Positions 1-6,236 of a stretch of DNA of 14,466 nucleotides are shown here, in pieces. Positions within the stretch are counted from its first letter, which is position 1. Each line of letters opens with the position of its first letter. The DNA comes from an uncultured Spirochaetales bacterium. GTDB lineage: Bacteria; Spirochaetota; Spirochaetia; Sphaerochaetales; Sphaerochaetaceae. The stretch is from positions 1-14,466 of the forward strand of contig CAMEXG010000034.1 of assembly GCA_945947045.1 (NCBI GenBank). Direction: 5' to 3'. The position numbers were made by a program, and so were the translations under genes. The notes beneath the pieces are model-generated. The model made no database searches. It had not been told where the DNA came from and worked only from the letters and a program-made list of their open reading frames with translations.

Positions 1-886
1 GAATGTACTTGTCTTCAACGCCCATTCCAAGACTTTCCATTATTCTTTCAGTTACGCTAAGTAGAAAATCTGAAAGAGCACCTTGTTTTGTTCCGCTTCC
101 CGTCTCTTCATTGTCAAAGAGGGCGCACATTGAAATCTTATTATTGGGAGTAGTTGTCTTTAAAGCTTCCAAAGCGCTCCATGCACATCCCAAGTCATCG
201 ATTTTTGGTGAAGAGAAGTATTCTCCATCTGCTCCCCAGAATACTGGAGCTGTTTTGTTATAAAGGAAGAGATCATAGTCCAGAAGATCTTCTTTTCTAC
301 ATTCGGCAGAGGAGGCGACCTCATCTAGGAATGAGCCCTCTCCGTCGGAGAAAATAGGAAGCATTTCTTTCTGTACGCTGATTTTCCATCCATTATTGGC
401 CTCTCTGTTCTGGTGTATTGCGAGATTCGGAATCACCAGTGTCATCTTTTGCCCCATGTTCACTAGCTTCTCTTCTACTTTTCCATTTCTTTTGACAAAT
501 ACTCTTCCTGCAATAGATAAAGGTCTGTCAAACCATGACTGGAGCAACAATCCTCCGTAAGTCTCTACGTTAAGCCTTGTAGGCATACCCTGTGCCTTTA
601 CCTCCGGATTCCATTTAATCTTTAGGCAAGGAGAGTCTGTATGGGCGCTTACAATATGAAAACCAGAGAATGAAGAAGGTACAGAGAATGCAATGAGGGC
701 GCTTGAATTGCGCTTCACGAAGTAGCTGCATCCTCTTTTTATGGAAAAAGGCTTTCTCTCATCCAGTGGTACAAATCCAGCTGCTTCCATCTCTGATGCC
801 GCCATTGCCACGGCATGGAAAGGAGAAGGGGAGAGCATAATAAAGTTAAGTAATCGTCTTGTGTCTGTCAGATATTTTTGGTCCAT
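1..886 (-). CDS. M18 family aminopeptidase (partial, C-terminus beyond window)
   Basis: This is a cytosolic metallo-aminopeptidase of family M18 (the aspartyl aminopeptidase/ApeB group), which removes N-terminal residues, often acidic ones, from peptides using two metal ions. The visible 295 codons start at an ATG complementary to 884-886 and stay open to the window edge. Roughly the last 130 residues of a usual family member of about 420-430 are therefore missing. Family landmarks are in order: SPSPFHA near residues 19-25; the AHTDSP metal-binding motif (H82, D84); LNVETYGG and SWFDRPL at about 105-123; a KIDDLG motif carrying the bridging Asp (D230); and DNEETGSGT (E260, E261) with the catalytic and metal-binding glutamates. 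No strong Shine-Dalgarno precedes the ATG. The gene lies 54 bases downstream of a small acidic gene on the same strand, so the two may be cotranscribed. The family call is secure; the exact substrate preference is not. Confidence 0.93.
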   Translation of the reverse strand, partial: MDQKYLTDTRRLLNFIMLSPSPFHAVAMAASEMEAAGFVPLDERKPFSIKRGCSYFVKRNSSALIAFSVPSSFSGFHIVSAHTDSPCLKIKWNPEVKAQGMPTRLNVETYGGLLLQSWFDRPLSIAGRVFVKRNGKVEEKLVNMGQKMTLVIPNLAIHQNREANNGWKISVQKEMLPIFSDGEGSFLDEVASSAECRKEDLLDYDLFLYNKTAPVFWGADGEYFSSPKIDDLGCAWSALEALKTTTPNNKISMCALFDNEETGSGTKQGALSDFLLSVTERIMESLGMGVEDKYI

Positions 887-940
887 GAATAGATTATGAC
901 TTTACAAAATAGAAAGGACAAGACTGAAATAAGTATTTGA

Positions 941-1090
941 TTAGAAGTCGATATCCTCTTCTTCGTCATCAAGATCTTCCAGAATGTCATCTTCCAGATC
1001 TGATAGATCTTCTTCATCTATCTTTGTAGTAATGGAGTAGAGCTCTTCGAACTCTTCCACGGCTTCATCGTCATCATCAAACCATTCCAT
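941..1090 (-). CDS. Small, extremely acidic hypothetical protein (49 aa)
   Basis: An ATG complementary to 1088-1090 opens 49 codons ending in TAA (complement of 941-943). Of the 49 residues, 27 are Asp or Glu and only one is Lys, and the acidic runs are interrupted by spaced Trp, Phe, Leu and Ile. An AGGA sequence lies about 16 bases upstream of the ATG, which is further than ideal. A promoter-like pair (TTGAAG, TATATA) sits upstream in the divergent intergenic region. The gene precedes the M18 aminopeptidase on the same strand. I do not recognise a family. Alternating acidic and hydrophobic residues could make a short amphipathic helix or an intrinsically disordered acidic partner, but no function can be assigned. 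The reading frame is supported by its position, its promoter and the consistent GAA/GAT codons; a chance ORF in a biased stretch remains possible. Confidence 0.6.
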   Translation of the reverse strand: MEWFDDDDEAVEEFEELYSITTKIDEEDLSDLEDDILEDLDDEEEDIDF

Positions 1091-1124
1091 AGAAGAGATG
1101 TTTATCCTTTTTTGTCTTTTAGTC

Positions 1125-1152
1125 TATATAAAAATAGAAAACAGTTCTTCAA
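1125..1152 (-). promoter_or_regulatory. Candidate promoter for the acidic protein/M18 unit
   Basis: On the minus strand, TTGAAG (complement of 1147-1152) is followed after 16 bases by TATATA (complement of 1125-1130), which continues into TATAGA at an 18-base spacing. Both are reasonable sigma-70-type elements, placed about 35 bases upstream of the acidic gene's ATG. The -35 lies next to the candidate -10 of the divergent lipoprotein gene, so the two promoters are nearly back to back. Confidence 0.45.
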
Positions 1153-1160
1153 AAAAAGAC

Positions 1161-1166
1161 TATAAT
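1161..1166 (+). promoter_or_regulatory. Candidate -10 element for the lipoprotein gene
   Basis: A perfect TATAAT hexamer lies 38 bases upstream of the ATG at 1205. No convincing -35 is present at 16-18 bases upstream, so the assignment rests on the -10 alone. An AGGAG ribosome binding site at 1194-1198 sits 6 bases before the start codon and fixes that start. Confidence 0.4.
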
Positions 1167-1204
1167 AATTCATCATGTGCATATCACGCATTTAGGAGCA
1201 TAAA

Positions 1205-2296
1205 ATGAAGAAAAGAAATTTGATTGTTCTTTTGGTTCTGATTCTAATGGTTATTACGTCTTGTTCCACAAGCATGAGCATTAGATATCAGCAGCCATCT
1301 AATATCAATATGGCAAACTATAGAAACGTAGCTGTAGCATCTGCTACAAAGTACGCCGGAAATCAAAGGTTACCGATGTTCCTCCGTTTCGATATTTCAG
1401 ATCCTACTATTCAGCTTTATACAATCTTCTCGACTTTCGACTTCAACAACGTAAACGACAGGGCTGCGGCGGAAGTATCGAACATGGTGTCCAAAGTATT
1501 CACCCAGTCCTCCTATTATTCTGTAATGCCAAATAGTAAGACAGATACTTACCTTGACCTATATAGAATAGGAAAAGATCCATCCACGATGATGAGAGAA
1601 GCTGGAATCGATGCTGTGATCATCCCGAAAATCACTCGTTTCTATAACGATGAATATGTAGATGCTTCTTACTCTACAGATAGTAATGGAAACAAAGTGG
1701 CCAAGTATTATATCCACCGCTCCGTCGACATCGCTATTACAATTACAGTGCTGGATACTGCAACAGATAGAATTGTAGCTTCAAAGGAGTACTCTGCTTA
1801 TGAGTATGATGTGGAACTCTTTGATCCTAAATTTCCTTATATCTTCTCTGTTACTCAATCAGATATCGTCTCTCGTGCTGTAAGCGATATGGTTTCTTCT
1901 GTTGTTGCAGACTTTGTTCCTACAACAAAGACAGCATATATAAATTTTATGTCTAATAAGCCGAAGAACGAGAGCGTAAAGCCTGCTTACAAGGCAGCTG
2001 AAAATGGTGATTATTCTTATGCTCTTGACCTATTCATGTCGGCATGGAATACAGAGAGGCATGTTCCTTCCGGATATAATGCGGCTGTAATTATTGCATG
2101 TAACGGAAACATAGATGACGCCCTTTCTCTTCTGGATGAAGTGAGAATGGTTGCCAATGATAGCAAAGTAAACAAACTCTATGTAAATCTACTTAATCTA
2201 AAGAAGAAAAATGAAGCTGCGGCAGAGCAGTATTCGGGTTCGACAAATACTGCAACAAATACTTCAACTTCCCCTTACGAGTTCCTGCTCAACTGA
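1205..2296 (+). CDS. Lipoprotein with CsgG/DUF6340-like N-domain and TPR-like C-terminal part
   Basis: A 363-residue exported lipoprotein. Its signal peptide has a KKR n-region, a hydrophobic stretch at residues 6-17 and a lipobox ITSC, with Cys20 as the lipidated residue. After a short linker, residues about 38-145 (NVAVASATKY, then AGIDAVIIPKI) and 170-240 (repeated beta-strand text with VDIAITITVLD) resemble the periplasmic CsgG/DUF6340 type of lipoprotein domain, which typically computes as alpha/beta. Residues about 258-335 (AAENGDYSYALDLF, then YNAAVIIACNGNIDDALSLL) look like two TPR-type helical hairpins. The tail (340-358) is rich in Ser, Thr and Asn. It likely sits on the periplasmic face of the outer or inner membrane. 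The start is fixed by the AGGAG at 1194-1198. It appears to be a single-gene unit, with its own -10 upstream and a hairpin downstream. The lipoprotein call is firm; the domain family is from memory of sequence pattern and less certain, and no specific role can be given. Confidence 0.8.
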   Translation: MKKRNLIVLLVLILMVITSCSTSMSIRYQQPSNINMANYRNVAVASATKYAGNQRLPMFLRFDISDPTIQLYTIFSTFDFNNVNDRAAAEVSNMVSKVFTQSSYYSVMPNSKTDTYLDLYRIGKDPSTMMREAGIDAVIIPKITRFYNDEYVDASYSTDSNGNKVAKYYIHRSVDIAITITVLDTATDRIVASKEYSAYEYDVELFDPKFPYIFSVTQSDIVSRAVSDMVSSVVADFVPTTKTAYINFMSNKPKNESVKPAYKAAENGDYSYALDLFMSAWNTERHVPSGYNAAVIIACNGNIDDALSLLDEVRMVANDSKVNKLYVNLLNLKKKNEAAAEQYSGSTNTATNTSTSPYEFLLN

Positions 2297-2300
2297 TTTA

Positions 2301-2320
2301 TTCCTCCCGAAAGGGAGGGA
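2301..2320 (+). terminator. Hairpin after the lipoprotein gene (possible terminator)
   Basis: CCTCCC-GAAA-GGGAGG forms a stem with a stable GAAA tetraloop, extendable to 8 pairs with a T-G wobble and a T-A. It begins 4 bases after the lipoprotein stop codon. No U-run follows, so it may be a weak or factor-assisted terminator or an mRNA 3' stabiliser rather than a classic intrinsic terminator. Confidence 0.55.
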
Positions 2321-2501
2321 TAATTACAAAATACTTAACAAAATTTAAGTAAATACATTAAAATAATAATTAATGATGTTCTATATAAACTTATGTTTAT
2401 CTAAATTTGAATGTTTTTAAGGAAATAAGCAATTAAAATTGTTGGGTTTATGTCTTAATTTGTGCTATCGTTATTGGATAAAAGACTGAAAAACACAGTT
2501 T

Positions 2502-2529
2502 TTGCTTTTTTGAAAACATTTGATATAGT
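2502..2529 (+). promoter_or_regulatory. Candidate promoter of the four-gene operon
   Basis: TTGCTT (2502-2507) and TATAGT (2524-2529) are separated by 16 bases and lie 29 bases before the ATPase start. They sit at the end of a very AT-rich, 262-base non-coding stretch (2297-2558) that also holds two small inverted repeats: ATAAAC-TTAT-GTTTAT at 2385-2400 and CAATT-AA-AATTG at 2430-2441. Either could be a regulator site, but AT richness makes such repeats easy to find by chance. No other gene is visible in this stretch. Confidence 0.5.
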
Positions 2530-2558
2530 AAAAGCATAAGTTAAATGGAGGTGTTCCC

Positions 2559-3809
2559 ATGCTGTTGTCAATGACACTTGCAAACTATAAGTCTGTGAAG
2601 AATCCTCAGACAATCTCTTTTGTAGCCCTCGGTGACAAGAGACTTGATTTGACGAAGACTGTACCTGGCACAGACAAATTCAACGTTTTGAAGACTTCTG
2701 CGATCATTGGTCCAAATGGTGCAGGAAAGAGTTCTTTTGTCAGAGCTTTGGAGGCTGTCAAAGGTATCGTTTTTGCAACCGAAGATATACAGAATCCTCT
2801 TCGAAAGTATCTGTCCAAGGCTGCTTTTGCATATGGTGACGGAAAGACAAGACCATGTGAGATCTCCATGGATGTTCTTCTCGACAAAGGCGAAGTGGAC
2901 AATGAAGAAAAGCCGAGCATCATCGCTCGTTATACCATCAAGGCCACTCAGGAGAGATTCTATGAAGAGTCACTCTATTACATCATCGACGGCTCCAAGA
3001 AGGTGATGTTCGAGAGAAAGTGGGAGGATGGCGAGTATACATATCGTTTTGGCAAGTACTATAGAGGAGAGAAGAAGAGACAGGTTGCAAAACTTCCTGA
3101 AGACAGATCCTTCCTGCAGGGTGCTGCACTTAAGGGTGGACAGACTGCCCTCGAACTCTATACCTGGCTCTCCGATAAACTGGATGTCCTTCCTCTCGGA
3201 TATGGTGCGAATGCTGAAAAAGTTATCATCGATAGTCTTAAGGCTCATCCTGAGTGGAGTGATCAGATCGTTTCATTCTTGTGGGCTCTCGATGTTACAG
3301 ATATCTTTAGACTTCAGGTGATCAGAAATGACAAGGGAATGGAGACTGTCGGTATCTCACACTGCTTTGTAAACGCAAAAGGAACAGAAGCTTATGGCCA
3401 GACATTCATGAATGAATCTCTTTCCCTAAGAAGGCTGGTCCTCATCGCCGTATCTTTCTTTGAAGCATTCACAAGAGAGAAGACAATTGTAATCGATGAC
3501 TTCGGTCAGTTGTTACACCCATATGTCTTGACTCATATTGTAGAGATATTCCATGCCAACGATATTGAGTCTCAGTTGATCGTAGTTGACTGTAACCCTG
3601 CTCTCTTGCAGAAGGACCTTATGAGAAAAGACAGCATCTGGTTTGCAGAAAAGGGAGAAGAGAGCTCCACAGAGTTTGTTTCTCTTGCTGATTTCAGGGG
3701 CGTAAAGGCAAAACAGAGTATTTATGACGGATATCTACAGGGCGTCTTCGGAGCTCTCCCGATTGAAAGTGACTTCTGTTTCCAGAACAAAGTAAAGGAG
3801 AACAACTGA
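2559..3809 (+). CDS. RloA/AbiLii-like AAA/ABC-type ATPase with altered catalytic motifs
   Basis: A 416-residue cytosolic ATPase of the SMC/ABC-like AAA group seen in RloA/AbiLii abortive-infection proteins. Evidence: an N-terminal LANYKSVKNPQTISF strand that opens these proteins; Walker A GPNGAGKSS at 51-59; a signature-like ESLSLRRL at 286-293; a Walker B segment TIVIDDFGQLLHP at 309-321; and a C-terminal block of the RloA type (QLIVVDCNPALL at 339-350, RKDSIWFAEK at 356-365, LADFRGVKAKQS, YLQGVFGALPI to about 402). Compared with the family, the signature Gly is Ser (S289), the catalytic Glu after the Walker B Asp is Asp (D314) and the H-loop THN is DCN (C345). ATP binding is therefore likely, but hydrolysis may be weak or differently tuned. 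The ATG is fixed by a strong GGAGG at 2547-2551, 7 bases upstream. The gene is the first of four in a tight operon, one base before the RloB-like gene, its expected partner. Codon usage resembles the neighbours, and no mobile-element marks are seen. Confidence 0.82.
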   Translation: MLLSMTLANYKSVKNPQTISFVALGDKRLDLTKTVPGTDKFNVLKTSAIIGPNGAGKSSFVRALEAVKGIVFATEDIQNPLRKYLSKAAFAYGDGKTRPCEISMDVLLDKGEVDNEEKPSIIARYTIKATQERFYEESLYYIIDGSKKVMFERKWEDGEYTYRFGKYYRGEKKRQVAKLPEDRSFLQGAALKGGQTALELYTWLSDKLDVLPLGYGANAEKVIIDSLKAHPEWSDQIVSFLWALDVTDIFRLQVIRNDKGMETVGISHCFVNAKGTEAYGQTFMNESLSLRRLVLIAVSFFEAFTREKTIVIDDFGQLLHPYVLTHIVEIFHANDIESQLIVVDCNPALLQKDLMRKDSIWFAEKGEESSTEFVSLADFRGVKAKQSIYDGYLQGVFGALPIESDFCFQNKVKENN

Positions 3810-3810
3810 A

Positions 3811-4434
3811 ATGACCATTAGAAAGAAAAATAAAATCGAGGCAAAGTCTTCAATGCTTCTCTTGTGTGCAACAGATGCAGAAGCTGCATTCTTCAATCAG
3901 TTCAGGAAAGACTGCAGATATTCAAATCTTACAGTTGCAAAGGCGTCAGGAAAGACTATTGAAAAGATTCTTTCTGAGGCTGGAAGCCTGAGAAATAAAG
4001 GTAAGTATTCATCTGTATGGTGTGTTTTCGGTCTTGATGAAGTCGACGCTACACTGGAAGATGTAGATGCATGCAAGGATATGGCGGACAAGAAGAAGGT
4101 TAGAATGCTTTACTTTGCTCCATCCTTCGAGCTCTACTTTGCTCTCTTTGAGACTTGTCCGAAGAGAATAGCGGACAAAGAGTCTCTCTTGAGAAGAATT
4201 CAGGTTTCTTTCCCTGATTTCGAGCTTTCCTCCCGTTATTTCCTTACAACAGGCCTTAACGTAAACTTTAAGATCTATCCTAAACTTGCTGTTGCAGATC
4301 AGAATGCAAGAAACTACAACTCCATCAGCGAAATGGATACAGGTTTCAATGCAACGACTCTTCCTGACTTCCTGGATGATCTGAAGAGTGTCTGCGGAAA
4401 GGCTGACATGTCACAGGCAAGGAATAGATTCTGA
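3811..4434 (+). CDS. RloB-like TOPRIM-type partner protein, divergent active site
   Basis: A 207-residue protein resembling RloB, the usual genetic partner of RloA/AbiLii ATPases. Shared positions are the N-terminal LLLC strand at 16-19, the TE-like glutamate (E24) before AAFFNQF, the WCVFGLDEVD strand at 70-79, the FEL motif at 106-108 (within APSFELYFALFE), and a C-terminal helical region ending LPDFLDDLKSV at 184-194. In typical RloB the first strand ends in CEG, the second has FDxDE, and an LLH follows FELW. Here these are CAT (Glu to Ala20), FGLDE (Asp to Gly74) and ALF (His to Phe113). Some putative nuclease-type residues are therefore missing, while D76, E77, E24 and E107 remain. AAGGAG at 3795-3800 lies 10 bases before the ATG. 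The gene sits 1 base after the ATPase stop and 1 base before the LuxR start. The family call rests mainly on gene pairing plus these motifs. Activity is unproven in this copy. Confidence 0.7.
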   Translation: MTIRKKNKIEAKSSMLLLCATDAEAAFFNQFRKDCRYSNLTVAKASGKTIEKILSEAGSLRNKGKYSSVWCVFGLDEVDATLEDVDACKDMADKKKVRMLYFAPSFELYFALFETCPKRIADKESLLRRIQVSFPDFELSSRYFLTTGLNVNFKIYPKLAVADQNARNYNSISEMDTGFNATTLPDFLDDLKSVCGKADMSQARNRF

Positions 4435-4435
4435 G

Positions 4436-5326
4436 ATGGATAAGGCTGCGTTGTTTTTAAGCCTAGCCTCTCTGGTGATAGTATCCATGGACCTGTCCCT
4501 TTCGATTCTTCTCTCCAAAAGAAAAGATGTGGGATGGGCCAAGTGGAATATTGTCTTATGTTCCACACTTTTAGGAATGGCTGTTTTCTTTACTTACAAG
4601 CTTCTTTCCGGTTTTCTTTTCACTGGATTGCCGAAAGAAGTTTTGGACTTTGTATTTGAAGTAGTGTTCATAGCCGACACATCTTTTATCATTGTCTTTC
4701 TTTGTAGGTTTGTTAACTGGCTTATTGCCAGGCCGATGTCCAAGGCTGAAATAGTGCTTACGTTTTCCAATGGAGTAGTTTACTTGTTTGTATCTGTGGC
4801 CTCTGCTTTGATCGATTTCGTTGTATTGGATCAGATACAGGCTATTCTTCCCGTGTTGAATATCTCATACTGCCTGGTGGTGGGTGTGAGGAGTTATGGA
4901 ACCATTGAAAACAGGCTTGTCAAAAATGTAACGATGGTTTTCTGCATAATCTCACTTTCTATCGTACCTCTTCTTGTTTTTTGTGCAATCTGGACGCCGT
5001 TACGCTCTATCGTCTTCTCCGCAGCAGAAATGGCATATTTCATCATGTACCTGACGTTTATGTTCATTTCACTTGAAAAGACAGATAAAACAATTGAAAA
5101 AAGAAATGGTGAACCTACACTTGAAGATTATGGAAAGTATCATATAACTGAACGTGAATTTGATGTCATCAAGTTAATAAGAAAGGGAATGACCAATAAA
5201 GAGATAGGTTATGAACTTGGAATAAGTGTAAATACAGTTAATAACCATATTGCAAATATTTTTCAGAAAACAGGTGTCAGATCGCGGATTGACTTGTTAA
5301 ACGTACTAAATGAGGCGCTTTGGTGA
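4436..5326 (+). CDS. Seven-transmembrane-helix protein with C-terminal LuxR-type HTH
   Basis: A 296-residue inner-membrane transcription regulator. About seven hydrophobic helices span residues 4-26, 38-62, 68-98, 104-131, 134-151, 162-186 and 189-212. A short linker follows, then a LuxR/GerE helix-turn-helix at about 237-292 with the usual ITEREFDVIKLIRKGMTNKEIG start, a turn at GISVNTV and recognition helix 264-278. The membrane part probably senses a small molecule or membrane signal and passes it to the DNA-binding tail; the ligand is unknown. I prefer the ATG at 4436, one base after the RloB-like stop, with AAGGAA at 4419-4424 about 11 bases upstream. An in-frame GTG at 4388 would add 16 residues inside the previous gene and is less likely. 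The last 4 bases overlap the next start, suggesting translational coupling. The target is not visible; control of its own operon is a natural guess. Confidence 0.87.
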   Translation: MDKAALFLSLASLVIVSMDLSLSILLSKRKDVGWAKWNIVLCSTLLGMAVFFTYKLLSGFLFTGLPKEVLDFVFEVVFIADTSFIIVFLCRFVNWLIARPMSKAEIVLTFSNGVVYLFVSVASALIDFVVLDQIQAILPVLNISYCLVVGVRSYGTIENRLVKNVTMVFCIISLSIVPLLVFCAIWTPLRSIVFSAAEMAYFIMYLTFMFISLEKTDKTIEKRNGEPTLEDYGKYHITEREFDVIKLIRKGMTNKEIGYELGISVNTVNNHIANIFQKTGVRSRIDLLNVLNEALW

Positions 5327-6186
5327 ATAAGAATCTACCATATTCATTTACAGTTCCGTCATCTTGGTATGACGGACTTTTTAAAGATGAGGGGGGTCTG
5401 GTAAAGGCTTCCCGTCCCTTTACTCTCCTTCATGGTGAAAAGAGTAAGAAGGCTGTTCTTCTGATCCATGGTTTTACCGGGTATCCCGGGGAACTTGTAA
5501 GACCAGGAGAAGATCTTTACGATGCTGGCTTCGATGTGTTTGTCCCCCGTCTTCCAGGTCATGGAACAACTGGCAAAGATTTCATGAAGTCAAAGAAAGA
5601 AGATTGGATCGGCCTCATGGAAAATGCCTTGAAAGATATAGAGAAAGAGTATGATGAGGTATCTGTCGTAGGGCATAGCATGGGCGGAGCCATCGCTTCT
5701 ATTCTTTTGTCCAGACATAGTGAAATAAAGAGGGGGGTTCTCTGTTGTCCAGGAATAGAACTTTCATCTATAAACGATAAATTGATAAAGACCATCTCGT
5801 TTCTTTCGAAATTCGTGAAAAGAATGAAGCAGAAGTGGCAGAGCGACGACAGGTATCACATGCATTACGAAGACGCCCCTGCAGATGATGCATATTTAGG
5901 CTCCGAGTATTGGAGTTATGTTTACCCGAAGCAGATCATCTCTCTCACGGAAATTGCTAAGGAGGCGAAAGCGGGACTTGGAAAGATTAAGTCTCCTGTT
6001 CTGATTATCGGAGCGGAGAAAGATGTTCTTACAAACCCCGACTCTGTCTTTACTATCGCTAAGGCAATCGGAGGGAAGGCAGAGGCGTTAATGGTAAAAG
6101 ACGCAACTCATTATATCTATTACGATATATCTAAAGAGGCGGAAGACAAGGCGGTTGAGGCTACGGTTTCCTTCCTTTCCAAGTAA
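5323..6186 (+). CDS. Alpha/beta-hydrolase (carboxylesterase/monoacylglycerol-lipase type)
   Basis: A 287-residue soluble serine hydrolase of the Est30/monoglyceride-lipase type. It has an oxyanion-hole motif IHGFTG at 48-53, the lid and cap region PRLPGHGTTGKDF at 75-87, nucleophile elbow GHSMGG with Ser119, Asp234 in GAEKD, and His263 in DATHY, giving a complete catalytic triad. It likely hydrolyses carboxylic esters or short acylglycerols in the cytoplasm. The GTG at 5323 overlaps the LuxR stop by 4 bases (GTGA) and has GAGG at 5312-5315, 7 bases upstream, so I prefer it to the TTG at 5320. Being the last gene of the operon, just before a strong terminator, it is cotranscribed with the regulator and the RloA/RloB-like pair. 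Its link to them is unknown; it could be the effector of the regulator or simply a housekeeping passenger. Confidence 0.88.
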   Translation: MNKNLPYSFTVPSSWYDGLFKDEGGLVKASRPFTLLHGEKSKKAVLLIHGFTGYPGELVRPGEDLYDAGFDVFVPRLPGHGTTGKDFMKSKKEDWIGLMENALKDIEKEYDEVSVVGHSMGGAIASILLSRHSEIKRGVLCCPGIELSSINDKLIKTISFLSKFVKRMKQKWQSDDRYHMHYEDAPADDAYLGSEYWSYVYPKQIISLTEIAKEAKAGLGKIKSPVLIIGAEKDVLTNPDSVFTIAKAIGGKAEALMVKDATHYIYYDISKEAEDKAVEATVSFLSK

Positions 6187-6209
6187 TAGACGCTGTTATC
6201 AGAATATAC

Positions 6210-6236
6210 AAATGGGCTGGCAATCAGCTCATTTTT
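6210..6236 (+). terminator. Intrinsic terminator shared by two convergent units
   Basis: AAATGGGCTG at 6210-6219, loop GCAAT, and CAGCTCATTT at 6225-6234 form a 10-pair stem with one G-T wobble, followed by a T-run ending at 6236 and more pyrimidines. It lies 24 bases after the esterase stop. It overlaps the last codons of the convergent minus-strand hydrolase (stop at complement of 6229-6231), so it may work in both directions, although the minus-strand T-run is weaker. Confidence 0.8.

Noticed and set aside
3..357. Plus-strand open frames at the left edge
   Set aside because: They are antisense to the M18 aminopeptidase, which has all its family motifs on the minus strand.
2385..2441. Inverted repeats ATAAAC-TTAT-GTTTAT and CAATT-AA-AATTG
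   Set aside because: Short and in very AT-rich DNA where such repeats are frequent by chance; noted only in the promoter entry.
4388..4435. GTG start for the LuxR gene inside the RloB-like gene
   Set aside because: The extension is polar and non-membrane-like, and the ATG at 4436 immediately after the stop is a better fit.
2559..6186. Genomic island or mobile element carrying the RloA/RloB-like pair
   Set aside because: No integrase, transposase, tRNA junction, flanking direct repeats or clear codon-use shift is visible.
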